Below are positions 10,236 through 19,930 of a stretch of 64,000 nt of DNA, in pieces. Where the stretch lies: positions 16,318,339 through 16,382,338 of the forward strand of contig OW204011.1 of assembly GCA_934047225.1 (NCBI GenBank). The letters run 5' to 3'. This DNA comes from Ypsolopha sequella. Taxonomy: Eukaryota; Arthropoda; Insecta; Lepidoptera; Ypsolophidae. Each line of letters starts with the position of its first letter. Positions within the stretch are counted from its first letter, which is position 1. Made by a program: the position numbers and the translations under genes. The notes under the pieces were generated by a model that did no database searches, was not told the DNA's origin, and saw only the letters and a program-made list of their open reading frames with translations.

Positions 10236-10629
10236 TCAATTGTTAACTCTCCCTTTTTTTTTGTAATATCACAGTAAAATAATAGTCATACATGAAAATG
10301 AGAAATGGAAATCAATTTATTTGACTCACACAAATTTTACATACATACATATACTCACGTCTTTCTCCCAGATGGCTAGGTAGAGACTACAGATTTCCAT
10401 CTGCTACGATCCAGACACACACATTGAAATAAAATATAATAACCACTATATAGTAACAATCCTATTCTCCTCTACAAAAAGCTCTAAAGCTTTGCGCAAT
10501 AACGAAGCTTATTATATCGCTTAGCCTTCAATAAAAAAAGTAAAAAACTCACTTACAACGGTTCTAGCACAGCCCACATACACGAGGCTCTATATATATC
10601 TACCCCCAAGCTCTCATATAACAGGCAAA
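10236..10629. other. No gene seen
   Basis: AT-rich, with a CATACATACATATAC microsatellite-like run near 10335. Nothing was recognised. Confidence 0.4.
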
Positions 10630-10818
10630 CCAATCTGCCTTTCAGTCGATGCCAGAATCTCGTGCGGGTTAGTCGCACGTCGCGTTAAATATAAAATAAC
10701 CCAACCCGAGCTTTGTGTAGTTTCGCGCCGTATTTTTTGAAAATTCTGACTTTCTACCCTTTGGCTGTGTGTTATATTGTGTTTTAGTTATTCAGTGTTT
10801 TTTTTGGAGAGATTTCCG
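10630..10818 (+). promoter_or_regulatory. Candidate promoter/untranslated first exon with strong splice donor
   Basis: Contains an initiator-like TTTCAGTCG (10641-10649), a later TTATTCAGTG (10789-10798), and ends GATTTCCG|GTAAGTTTGG, a near-consensus 5' splice site with GT at 10819-10820. It is a little GC-richer than its surroundings. There is no ORF and no downstream coding exon was recognised. It may be the first exon of a host gene extending beyond the window, or chance. Confidence 0.25.
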
Positions 10819-11395
10819 GTAAGTTTGGTATTGTTTTTTAAGGTTAACCGCTCTTAGGAGCTATCTATTTTGGATTTTAATAGGCTTTGGGAGATGAAGG
10901 ATGTTCGAGCTGCAGTGTAGACCGAGTTTGTATTACTTTTAAATTAAAAACACAGCCTTCGGAAGATCTAGAAAGCCTTATTTTTATTAATATGTATATT
11001 ATTTGTATTTGTATATTAATTTTGTACATTTACTAACATATTTAAAAAAGCATGTTAACGAACAAAACATACATTGTGTAAAAGGCGGCACTAATTAATA
11101 GCGATGTCTCCCATGAAACTTTTCGGGTGGAAAGAAAAAATACATAATTAAAGAAATTTTACTTTATAAAGAAGTCTTAGTAAAAGAGGAATAACATAAC
11201 TCGGTTTCAGTTCACGATAATTGATTTTCTTTCTTGAACAGAGAATATGTTAAACTTATTACCGCGTCGTACAACTTTTCCACTTTTGTCACGTAATGGA
11301 TTATAATTTTTGTTTTTTTGTTTGATTTTACAAGTTTGGTGTACTTATACCGGATTCACATTAATAGGTATCTTTAAATATATATACCTATATAT
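10819..11395. other. No gene seen (possible intron)
   Basis: AT-rich sequence following the splice-donor-like site. No repeat or exon was recognised. Confidence 0.3.
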
Positions 11396-11399
11396 CGTA

Positions 11400-11560
11400 A
11401 CGACATGAATCAACGAGGGGGTGTCAGAGGTGGTTCCAGTGTAAACTATGAAATGGTAGTCATAATCCACACACTTCGGGCTCAAATACACGCTTTTAAG
11501 GGCATGCAGGTTTCCTTACGATGTTTTCCTTCAACGTTCAGCAAATGGGAAATAAGAACA
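11400..11560 (-). mobile_element. SINE S body, headless copy
   Basis: The minus strand shows GAACGTTGAAGGAAAACATC, AAGGAAACCTGCATGCCC, GAGCCCGAAGTGTGTGG, then CACCTCTGACACCCCCTCG. It is collinear with the body of the SINE at 7696-8010. The head is missing (5' truncation). The frame at 11405-11716 is not a gene. Confidence 0.75.
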
Positions 11561-12510
11561 AATTTATTTATTTATTTTATTGATTTATTCAGTACATGCA
11601 CAATTAAAAGTATACATTTCACCATTTTAAAACACAATTGGCTCAAAAACCAGACAAGCATATACGTCTGCTCATGGTGTGCTGTAACAGCCCAAAACGA
11701 CCAGGGTCTGTGGTAGGGCTAGTTACATTCACATTATAAAATCATCTAACCGCTCGGTTTTGCGACATAAAAAACTTAATTACTAATAGAGATAATCTAA
11801 ATTACTAATTATTAAATAATTATTTAGTATAAATTATTCTTTAAGATATAATAAACAGTTATAAATAGTAAAATGCAGTTTACTTATATAATATGAATAA
11901 ATATAATTTTAGCTGTATTAGCTTTTTATTTGTAGTTTTAACAATTATTATGATAATAATAAAAAATAAACTTTATATTTTCGATATATTTCGGCCTCAT
12001 CAGTGAGGCCGACATCAGTCGAGTGGTTGACAACTCCATTTTATGACATTTGTAACAATTTATTTATTTTAACTAATTCCACTGAGGCCGACATCAAAAG
12101 TCGAAATATATCTGGAAGTAATCATTGTGATAATGTGTTTTTATAGATATATATAATTTAAACTAAATAAAAAACAAATAAGTTTTCTTTAATATTTAAT
12201 TGACAGGTAGAAAATGATAAAAAAAATATATGAAAAAAAGTTGGTACAGTCTGAAAAGGTTAGGAACTATTTATATTAAAAAAGAAGTAAAATAAAAAAA
12301 AATGAAAAAAAAAGGTGGTAAAAAAAAGAAACAGTTTGGAGGGGAGTTCTTGGTGATTGGGTCAGTTGGTCGAGTCTGTCAGTGCTGTCTGTTGAGTCCG
12401 GGTCCATAGTGTGCGCCAAGTGACCAGATATATGATGTCTCCAATATTACTAATATAATGCTGTTATAAAAATCGTTGAAATCGTTATACTGCATGCCCA
12501 TTAAATATTC
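11561..12510. other. AT-rich, LINE-tail-like and palindromic motifs
   Basis: 11560-11600 is (TTTA)-rich like a LINE tail on the minus strand. At 11979-12024 the minus strand reads CACTGATGAGGCCGAAATAT, and at 12081-12116 the plus strand reads CACTGAGGCCGACATC..GTCGAAATATATC (see findings). No coding sequence. Confidence 0.45.
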
Positions 12511-12897
12511 TTTTCAATGCATGTGCTCGTAAAGGCCCTCTTTTTATGCATCAAAACCGAACAAAAAGTCGATTATTTTGCCCTAGGGCTTTATTATTAT
12601 TATTATTTTTTAATTTATTTACAATGGTTGGCTAACCTGAAGACTTTCCTGTGTACCATAGATGTTATACTTTTTTTTTCACTGTTTAACGGCTCTGGAT
12701 ACAGTCCTTTTGAGCCAATTATAATTTAAAGTTCACAAGATTATATTTGTTTTCATTTCCTCACACTAAAAAAACGTAGTATGATACACGGGCGTAAAAG
12801 CAATAAATTACTCGGTTACGTTTAAAATACTCGCTACGCTCGTGTTTTAAATCGTCGTCGTAATTTATTCCTTTGCGCCCTTGTAGCATAAACTACT
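12511..12897 (-). mobile_element. Element G, copy 3
   Basis: Bounded by TTTTCAATGCATGTGCTCG on the left and CCTTGTAGCATAAACTAC on the right. It carries the central palindrome (GTTTAAAATACTCGCTACGC..) missing from copy 1. The open frame at 12517-12729 lies wholly in the repeat and is not a gene. Confidence 0.8.
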
Positions 12898-13009
12898 ATT
12901 AATTTTAAAATTAAGTCTCTTGCGCTTGCTTTGTATATGTTGGTATGTATCTATATGTGGAGTTTTGAATGAATCTATTATTTTTTTCAAATCATTAGGC
13001 AACCTGTCA

Positions 13010-13130
13010 AATAAAATAAACTTATGTTTATAAATTCCGAAAAACTAATTGTTGCATGCCCGACCGGGAATCGAACCTGGATCTCAAGATTTCGAGGCCA
13101 GCGTTCTACCACTAAGCTACCGCCGCTCTT
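13010..13130 (-). mobile_element. tRNA-headed SINE S, copy 2 (head plus stub)
   Basis: The minus strand carries GGTAGCTTAGTGGTAGAACG and GATCCAGGTTCGATTCCCGG (boxes A and B), then only about 45 bp of body to ATTTATAAACATAAG. It is closer to an intact tRNA than copy 1 (T-stem CCAGG/CCCGG), but the same body join identifies the SINE. The frame at 13049-13255 reads through it in antisense. Confidence 0.75.
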
Positions 13131-13394
13131 TAAATGAAACCACTGATCTTACGAACAACTTTTCCATAGAAATAAATAAATATACCTGCAGAAACAATAG
13201 TACATTGTTCACCGAGGGAAGAAAGGGGAAGATTACCAACGAGGGTGTAGTTTGAGGCCCGAGGCGAAGCCAAGGGCCTCAATACACACGGGTTCGGAAT
13301 CGCACTTTCTCCCGAGTGATACATAGTGCTTTATACTACACCTGCGAGGAAATAGTATAATTTTACTTTTATTCAAGATACAATAAAAGAAACC
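13131..13394. other. Repeat-like, unclassified
   Basis: Contains GAGGCCCGAGGCGAAGCCAA and GGGCCTCAATAC, a short inverted motif. No gene. Confidence 0.35.
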
Positions 13395-13735
13395 GACTGA
13401 CTCGCGTGCGATTGTCACTTTTTATTTCCTTCTTATTTTTTATTATGTACAGGAAAAGCAAGTGGCCAATATTATTTTTCGAGTTTTATGTACGAGTTCG
13501 CAAAATAATACTGGCCACTTGGCCACTTGCTCATTCTTTATGTTATTTAAAAAAAAAACAGCACGTTAGCAATGGATTTGCATATACTTTTTCTGCCCGC
13601 TCAAGCACGTTAACAATGAATTTTCATACACTTTTTCCGCCCGCATATTTGTATGACAGTAATGACGTATTTTCTGCATCGTTTTCAAAAAAGTAAGGAG
13701 GTATTTTCCGAGCAGGTGTTGTATAAAAGTTATTT
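13395..13735 (+). repeat. Repeat K, copy 1
   Basis: Near-identical to 43690-43975: GCGTGCGATTGTCACTTTTT, a hairpin AAGCAAGTGGCCA / TGGCCACTTGCT, then TTCCGCCCGCATATTTGTAT and TTCCGAGCAGGTGT. This copy has a tandem duplication of about 47 bp (GCACGTTARCAATG..TTTTTCYGCCCGC twice, 13561-13645). The open frame over 13406-13696 is not conserved in copy 2. Confidence 0.8.
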
Positions 13736-14199
13736 GTGCAACAAGGGGCCCAAGTAATATTGTGTACTTCGAGGGCGTTATTTTGAATTCAGAACGAAGC
13801 GAAGGATTCTAAAGTAGAATCCCGAGCTTATCGAGTAATTCAATATACGCTGCCAGAGAACAAAATATCTGGGCTCCGAGTGATAGACACTATGTTTCAT
13901 CACTACCTATGAGAAAAAGAAAAAGCTGCGAGTACCTGGTATTTTGTGGTAATAATTATTGTACCACATTAGCTGCATCATTTACTATGTTTTCAGGAAT
14001 TAGTTTAATTCTTATTGCACACAGAAAACTTGATTCGAAATTATACAATAAAAGTTATGGTCAACGGCGTGTTTGTCTCAAAAATGAGATTTCTTCCAGC
14101 AAACCAAGGGTGATAAGGATATTTGAAATAAATAAGATATTCATATTGTGCACGATAATACTTACACAGAAACAAGATTAAATTAACAGTAGATACCTA
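13736..14199. other. No gene seen
   Basis: Contains GAACGAAGCGAAGGATTCT, of the same style as element G palindromes but not alignable. The frame at 13909-14181 has no family signature. Confidence 0.35.
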
Positions 14200-14485
14200 A
14201 TTAGTTAAAAATAATAACAAACTACATAAAATGTACATGCCTACATAGTATAAATAAATATAACAATACATATTCAGTAAATAAGTACACAATAAATTAT
14301 ATATATACATACACCTACACGATAGATTGTCGAAGATAGTGCTCTTTTATTTTCCTTTTGAATACACCAATGGAGGGGCTATCCCTGATAGGGTGAGGAA
14401 GGGAGTTCCACAGTTTGATGGACTTAACAGTGAAAGAGTTTCCATACGCCCCGGTGTTATTATGGAATTAATACATCACTATCAC
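14200..14485 (-). pseudogene. LINE ORF2 extreme C-terminus plus 3'UTR
   Basis: On the minus strand, from about 14485 to a stop at 14315-14317, the frame reads GNSFTVKSIKLWNSLPHPIR, then FKRKIKEHYL. The pattern 'F.V...KLWNSLP..IR.S.S...FK.K.K.' is the typical end of Jockey/CR1-type LINE reverse transcriptases in insects. Stops appear at once upstream, so about 55 codons survive. The AT-rich 3'UTR extends to about 14200. The plus-strand frame at 14327-14563 is its antisense shadow. Confidence 0.65.
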
Positions 14486-14489
14486 TACT

Positions 14490-14980
14490 CGAACTCTTTT
14501 TTAATTATTATTTGGAATAACTTAGCGAAGACTAGCGTAAAAGTTTCTGGGAAAAAGAAATGAAAAGAAAGAAGAATATTAAAAATATTTTTTTTCAGCG
14601 CGCCATAGCCTTACCGGCCAGTAACTTCTTCTAAAATTATGCGTTTGACCTCTTTGGTCTATCAGAAGCACGTACGTGGACCAATCAGAAAAGAGAAAGC
14701 GCAAACTCCAATGGGAATAAAATTGACTTTAGCTCCCTCTATCCTCTAAAGCCAATTTTTCGAAAAGGTGTGATGAAAAAATATAATTTTCACGTTTTCT
14801 CACAAATTTTTAAAACCTACTGTGAATTTTGTATGGGCAGGTAGACTTTTTATTTACGCGTTATGTTTCTTTGGGAAAGTAATGCTTGAGCATAGCCTTA
14901 TGTTAACAAATATATATTTTCTGCTTTTTTAAGCTTTATTTATTTCTTTGGTTTACTTATTAATAATAAAACAACAAATA
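14490..14980. other. No gene seen
   Basis: Mixed AT-rich sequence with a moderately GC-rich patch at 14595-14700. No signature. Confidence 0.35.
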
Positions 14981-14987
14981 GTATATC

Positions 14988-15535
14988 TCGTGACGAGTAT
15001 AAAATGGCGGATTTTCTTACCCGAGGAATGAAACTGTCGAAAGCTTACATTCCGAGGGTAAGAAAACCTATTTTTACTCGTTGCGAATGATACTTTTTCT
15101 ACTACCAGATTTATGTATTTAAATATTAAATTTTTCTTTTCAAATTTAATGTAATTTATGGCTTTGCAAAGCGCGGCGCAGTTTTTACCTTTTCAGGCTT
15201 CGGCCAGCGGCTTTTGTTTGTGGCCAGTATCATTTTGCGAAAAAAGAGTGTTAGACGCCATATAATCGATTATGTCGTGAATCGGAACGCAGGGAATTTC
15301 GATTGTAAAGGCAAACTAAGGACGTCAAAAAGAACCTAATTTAGCATGAAATTAAGACAAACGTCAAAAAGAACCTAATTTTGCAATTAAATTTCAATAC
15401 GATATTTCAAACTGACCTGATAATCATTCCGCAACGGGGCCCGGAAAGTTAAATTTTCAAAACTAATTTCGAGTATTAAATGGAACTTTTTCATGAAGGT
15501 AGTAGAAAAAATACTTTTTTACTCGATATATTTGA
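14988..15535 (+). mobile_element. Element B, copy 1 (fullest)
   Basis: Starts TAGTATATCTCGTGACGAGT, then a hairpin TTTTCTTACCCGAGG..CCGAGGGTAAGAAAA, TACTTTTTCTACTACC, a long unique core (GGACGTCAAAAAGAACCTAA twice), and ends GGTAGTAGAAAAAATAC, the complement of the inner TIR. Other copies: 22028-22490, 48163-50358 (interrupted) and 60092-60355. Short open frames in it are incidental. Confidence 0.8.
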
Positions 15536-15675
15536 GCCCACAGTATGGGGCTGCCATGAATCGAATGGAACAAAATATCGACAAATAAGGTATATAAAAT
15601 AAAAAAGTAAAAGTGACACCTGCAATTTTAGTAACTTTTTTCTAAAATAAATAGGTTTCTCTACAGATGGTGCTG

Positions 15676-15850
15676 ATTACTTCTAATGATATCTAATTAC
15701 TGCTTTTCTTATGTACAAGAACAGTAATTAGATATTATCAGAAGTTGTTTAAAAAAACACTTGTACTTGTCCACATATACAATAAATACTTCATTATGCT
15801 CGACCGGTTTCACTGTAAAGCATTTTCTAGGGCTTTTTACATTTCCTAAC
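15676..15850 (+). repeat. Short hairpin plus repeat T (single arm)
   Basis: 15676-15745 is a hairpin with arms of about 24 bp (ACTTCTAATGATATCTAATT and its complement). 15755-15850 (CTTGTACTTGTCCACATATA..GACCGGTTTCACTGTAAAGC) is one arm of the T inverted repeat that bounds 43568-44183. Confidence 0.7.
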
Positions 15851-15921
15851 TAACAAACAAACATCAGAAATAATCAGCACTATCATAGTATTATGGAATA
15901 TGGTATTACTCGTATTTAACA

Positions 15922-16484
15922 CAGGGCTTCCCAAACTTATTTTTACTGTGACGCCCTTTGGGAGTTTGTCATTTTTTTGCGACGCCTCACCCCCCTTTTG
16001 CCCCAAAATAATTATAATCGTTATTAAAAACTAAGAGCAAAAACAAAACATAAGACTAAAAATTAAAAGAAATATTTATTTTACTTTCTTGGCTGACTAC
16101 TAATGAGAAGGATGTACTTGCTTTTCTGAGCATAGCTTCTCAAAACGGTGCTGAAGTTTGGAAATTGCCACTCTCATATCTTTCTCTACATTTATTTGCG
16201 ATCTGTACTTGTTCTTTATTGCTGTGACTGCAAAAAAGCCTGTTTCGCACAAGTACGATGATGTCGCAAATGGTAATAGAACCGTCAATGCTCCAGTACT
16301 GATGGCATGATATTCGTAAGAAACTGAGCTCCAAAATTCAAGCAGTTGTCGTTAAGCTATGGAGTCACAGGACAATTATATAAATTGTTCTTCTTCTTCT
16401 GTCGAAATGCCCGAAACGTCACGACGCCCCAGGGTAATGCAGCGACGCCCCTGGGCGTCACGACGCACACTTTGAGAAGCCCTG
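15922..16484 (-). mobile_element. Internally deleted hAT transposon with 8-bp TSD
   Basis: 563 bp. The ends are CAGGGCTTCCCAAA and TTTGAGAAGCCCTG (TIR CAGGGCTTC[C/T]CAAA). Flanking 8-mers ATTTAACA (15914-15921) and ATTTAACG (16485-16492) form the TSD expected of hAT. It keeps only the 3' part of a minus-strand transposase gene (16103-16342). The most likely origin is internal deletion of an autonomous element. Confidence 0.88.
16100..16342 (-). pseudogene. hAT transposase C-terminal dimerisation region (fragment)
   Basis: About 80 codons read LEFWSSVSYEY, LTVLLPFATSSYLCETGFFA, NKYRSQINVEKDMRVAISK and end CSEKQVHPSH plus stop. The block 'LLPFATTYLCE.GFSA....K.K.R..L..E.DLR.ALS' is the hATC dimerisation domain of the ZBED/SCAND3-like hAT group. 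The BED finger and the catalytic region are deleted. It lies entirely inside the TIRs at 15922-16484. An enzyme cannot be made from it. Confidence 0.85.
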
Positions 16485-16492
16485 ATTTAACG

Positions 16493-16741
16493 ATTATAAT
16501 GCTAACCTGTTATAAGGTGACTATGATTAATACAGCGAAAATCATACAGGAGGCTAGAAAAGCCTATAACAAACAAGATGGATCTGGGGGCACGGTGTCG
16601 GTGCCCCCGCGAAACGAGCCAAAAGAAGCAGGGCAGTACGTACCTTTTTTTGAAGCTAGCGGTTCTTCTTCTTTTCGAACCCTCATGGCTTCGGTCTAGA
16701 CAATACTAGAGAGCACAAATTATCAGGATAAGGGAGAAGGC
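16493..16741 (+). pseudogene. Probable upstream part of LINE-alpha copy 2
   Basis: GC-richer than the surroundings (GGGGGCACGGTGTCGGTGCC). It leads directly into the LINE-alpha C-terminus at 16742, but its reading frame is broken and I could not match it to another copy. The 16346-16699 open frame crosses the hAT boundary and is therefore not real. Confidence 0.35.
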
Positions 16742-16969
16742 TACATATTTGCGCCGTTTGGTGTCGAAACCCTGGGGCCGTGGGGTCCAAGCGCACGTCG
16801 TCTTTTCAAAGAACTACCGACACGTTTGATCGATGCCTCTGGTGACCCAAGGGCTGGGGCATGCCTCGGCCAAAGGATCAGTCTGGCGATCCAGCGGGGT
16901 AATGCTGCCAGTCTCTTGGGCACCGTTCTCGATGGCAACGGCTTACAGAATATTTTTTATTTAGTATAA
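16742..16969 (+). pseudogene. LINE-alpha ORF C-terminus, copy 2 (best preserved)
   Basis: 75 uninterrupted codons to TAA read FAPFGVETLGPWGPSARRLF, RLIDASGDPRAGACLGQRIS and LAIQRGNAASLLGT, ending QNIFYLV. It is the clearest of four copies in this window. The conserved SGDPRAG and LAIQRGNAAS motifs mark the C-terminal end of the LINE ORF; no catalytic residues are included. The AT-rich 3'UTR continues to about 17100. It lies about 250 bp from the hAT right end with no shared boundary. Confidence 0.75.
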
Positions 16970-17099
16970 TGTTTTTGGGCTTTTTCTTTTCTATTATTTT
17001 ATTTTAGGATTGCTTATTTTTAAATTAAGTTACTTTTTTGTTATTTAGGTTTTAAATCCTTGAATTTAGTTAACTTTTATATTTTGGATTATATTAATA

Positions 17100-17400
17100 T
17101 CTAAAATACGTCGATTTCGTCACTGACTGACTGACTCACCCATGATCATCAAAACCTGTAGGGCACTTCCTGAAGTCCTAGAAAGCTGGAATTTGTATGG
17201 CCAAGCTGTAGCTTTTTTGGCAAAATGTAGGGCTTATAGAGTTAGGGCTTGTAGAGTTAGGGGCTTGGCTCTACATGAGATTGATAACTTTTCAACAGTG
17301 AAAGCTTTACGAGTCTTGTACTTTACACGGAATGTTTTTGGTGGGATTGCCTTTTTTGCGAAATCTGTTACATGAAACGATGGCTTCCAATGTGTAACTT
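17100..17400 (+). repeat. Repeat with CTGACTGACTGACTCACCC motif
   Basis: Has ACTGACTGACTGACTCACCC, GTAGGGCACTTCCTGAAGTC and CTAGAAAGCTGGAATTTG, a word string shared in part with repeat P (1998-2040). The open frame at 17142-17375 falls in it. Confidence 0.5.
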
Positions 17401-18105
17401 TAGGGTTGGTCCCTAATATATTATGTGTGGGGACAAAAAGTTAAACTTTTCAATTAATAAAAGTTTTTGTTACGTTGCTTTGCACATTCTGAGTCTCAGT
17501 TAGATGGATAGATAAAAACTTTATTCAAAGCCTCTTACAAAAAGTACACTTTTAGAGCTTAGCAAATAACAAATACATTATAATCCTTAAAATAATGAAA
17601 ATCTTTGACATAGAGGCTGAAAGGGCGCTGGCTCAGCATACGCCACAGAATAATCTGTGACACTGATATTCTGCCAGTACCATGCATTAAAAAGATCTAT
17701 GTCGGTTGATCAAATTAAGACAATGACCTTATAAAATTGGAATTGTAAATATACTTAAGTAACATGTAATAAATTTGACAATAACAAAAATAAAATAGAC
17801 ACATATAATGAGAAAAAGGGGGAGGGCGAAGATGCTTATGTATCACCATTTTTCGGATTTGCCACTAAGCATGCTGTTTTTGTTGGTCTATAAGATACCG
17901 TTTGTAATGAAACTTGAATGTTGCTATTGTTTTGATTGCTATTGATGAATGATCTATCAACGCCCAGACTAATATGACATTTGGACTGTGGGTTCCACAG
18001 TTCCTTGTATGACGTATATATCCACTAAGAAGGAATTTTAGGAAATTTCTACGGGATCGAGAGCAACGCTGTGGGGTATCTGCTTCTAAAAGAATAGTTT
18101 TTTAG
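17401..18105. other. No confident feature
   Basis: AT-rich. The minus strand at about 17870-18060 has a faint LINE-tail-like frame (ALIDHSSIAIKTIATFKFHY) that I cannot place. Confidence 0.3.
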
Positions 18106-18107
18106 AT

Positions 18108-18240
18108 ATGAAATTGCCGAAATTTTCTTACTTATTCACGAGTTCATAATTCCTGTAATTCAATAGCTTATTTCATTATTTGTTTTTTGTTTGAAAGTTG
18201 ATTTCAGGGTTTTACATTTTAACTAGTCATTTTCAAATTT
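18108..18240 (+). repeat. Repeat Q, copy 1
   Basis: Matches 23560-23690: ATATGAAATTGCCGAAATTT, TAATTCCTGTAATTCAATAG and TTGAAAGTTGATTTCA. It ends just before TTAA element D1. Confidence 0.75.
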
Positions 18241-18253
18241 TGGCTGAACCAAA

Positions 18254-18653
18254 TTAAGGCAATACGTAAAAGTTTTAGCGTCCCTGTTACTCCATATGCG
18301 AAAAAACCCTCAGTGCGAGTGGGACGGATTCGTGGAAAAGTAGCAAAAAGTCGGTTTTTTTATTAATATACAATTTACTAAGCCATTTTGTCAAAAATAT
18401 TTCTAATAAGATTTTGAATGCAATTTCACTATCAAATTATTTAGGATTTCAGAATAACAGGAAAAAATAAAACAATTTAGAGGTCTTTTCGGAATTAAAT
18501 TCTATCAAGAAAATTTTATCCAATCACGTTTTCCTTCAGTGAGAATCTCAATCAAATACTCAATAAAAATTTACCCAAAAATGAAATACGTAGATGACGT
18601 TATAGTGGAGTAAATGGATTCGAAAAAACCCCATTTTTTTGGTATCGCCTTAA
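18254..18653 (+). mobile_element. TTAA-bounded element D, copy 1
   Basis: 400 bp from TTAA to TTAA. Ends are TTAAGGCAATACG and, in complement, TTAAGGCGATACC. The core has TCCCTGTTACTCCATATGCG, CAGTGCGAGTGGGACGGATT and GTGGAAAAGTAGCAAAAAG. TTAA is the piggyBac-type target. The termini do not start with piggyBac's usual CCC, so the superfamily is open. Copies: 24241-24668, 30610-31035, 34312-34865. Confidence 0.8.
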
Positions 18654-19100
18654 TATTCAAGTCCAATATTAAGTTCTCTTGTAACTTTCTTGTAATTTGT
18701 ATCTTTTATTTGATAATAATCAGGCACCTTACATTATTCGTAAGATGGGATGATAACTATCTATAACGTTAGCACTCAACACAACTTTTGGGCCTTGAAC
18801 TTCAATATAATTTATCTCTATCGACTCATCAAAAGTTAAGGCAGGGTCGTCTAAATTCAAATAGCTTTTTATGGCTTTCGAAATTTCGTTAGTATAAATA
18901 TTTTAAAGCTAATAAGAGCCAGCCAATGAAATTTGAACGGTAAGATCGCGGCCACTGCATAGATTATAGTCTCAGAACATGGCGACGTTGTTTATCCGTT
19001 CATTTGCTTAAAAGCTTAGTTCTGGTGTAGACTTCAGTATATTGATACAATTTTATGGACGAAAATGTTGTATAATTTCTCAATTTTTTGTGGGTTAGTT
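18654..19100. other. No gene seen
   Basis: AT-rich. The complement of 18830-18850 has no recognised family. Nothing supported. Confidence 0.35.
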
Positions 19101-19105
19101 CGTTA

Positions 19106-19604
19106 GTTAGTTCGTCCACTGCTGGACATAAGCCTTTCCAGGACTATGCCACTCCCGGCGGTCATCCTGGAAGAATTGCCCATACACACACACGCTGAGC
19201 AGGCGGGTTGGTGAGCGCGGTGCCGGAACCCTCGCACCTGTGACGCCGCTGCTCGTCACCAGTCTGTTCCATATAAGGCCCGGCTATTAGGGATAGATAT
19301 ACCGCCATCCATCGGTCACAGGCATGGTGGGCCTCCTGGTTTTTTGCCTGTGAGACACGCGGGGCAGGATTGGTGAGCGCGGTGCCGGAACCCTCGCACC
19401 AGTGACGTCACCAGTGTCTTCCATATAAGGTCCAGCTATTAGGGATGGATATACCGCCATCCATCGGTCCTAGGCATGGTAGGCCTCCTGGTTTTTTGCC
19501 TGTGAGCTGTCCTCTTACTCTCCCCCGAATCACTTCGAGGAGGTCTCCAAGTAAGATGGTGCTACCTCCACAGTCGAGCCCGGCATCAGCTCTGCCACCT
19601 GTTA
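19106..19604 (-). mobile_element. Retroposon A, copy A2, with internal duplication
   Basis: The normal A order (CCACTGCTGGACATAAGCC .. GGCATCAGCTCTGCCACCTG), but about 152 bp are repeated: GCCTCCTGGTTTTTTGCCTG occurs at about 19331 and again at about 19484, each with its own upstream GGTGAGCGCGGTGCCGGAAC. The second unit is partly degenerate. It has the usual 5' end (..CACCTGTTAAA). No credible ORF. Confidence 0.85.
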
Positions 19605-19770
19605 AACGTTCAAAATGGGTATAAATAGTATTTTGTGCAACTGTGGCGTAATGTAAGTAGTTTGATTCGCAATAGACTGTACGAGTGTTATAATCTCTAA
19701 ATTATCTGTAATTAATAATACACAGTATTTCATTCACGACCATCAAAAATGTCGTCTTCGCGTAACAATG
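19605..19770. other. No gene seen
   Basis: AT-rich linker between A2 and repeat U. Confidence 0.3.
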
Positions 19771-19774
19771 TCAC

Positions 19775-19930
19775 TACATAGTATAAAACAAATTCGCTTC
19801 CCGCTATCTGTCTGTCCCTATGTATGCTTAGATCTTTTAAACTACGCAACGGACTTTGATGCGGTTTTTTTAATAGATAGAGTGATTCAAGAGGAAGGTT
19901 TATATGTATAAAACATGCCCGTGCAAAGTC
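19775..19930 (+). repeat. Repeat U
   Basis: Contains CATAGTATAAAACAAATTCG, TCTGTCCCTATGTATGCTTA, AACTACGCAACGGACTTTGA and AGAGTGATTCAAGAGGAAGG. I know this block as a widespread arthropod interspersed repeat; it occurs once here. Confidence 0.55.

Noticed and set aside
16140..16334. 64-codon minus frame over the hAT fragment
   Set aside because: Out of frame with the transposase; a shadow of the true frame at 16103-16342.
18254..18653. Firm piggyBac assignment for TTAA elements
   Set aside because: TTAA ends fit, but the termini (GGCRATAC) lack the CCC start usual for piggyBac and no transposase is present; left unassigned.
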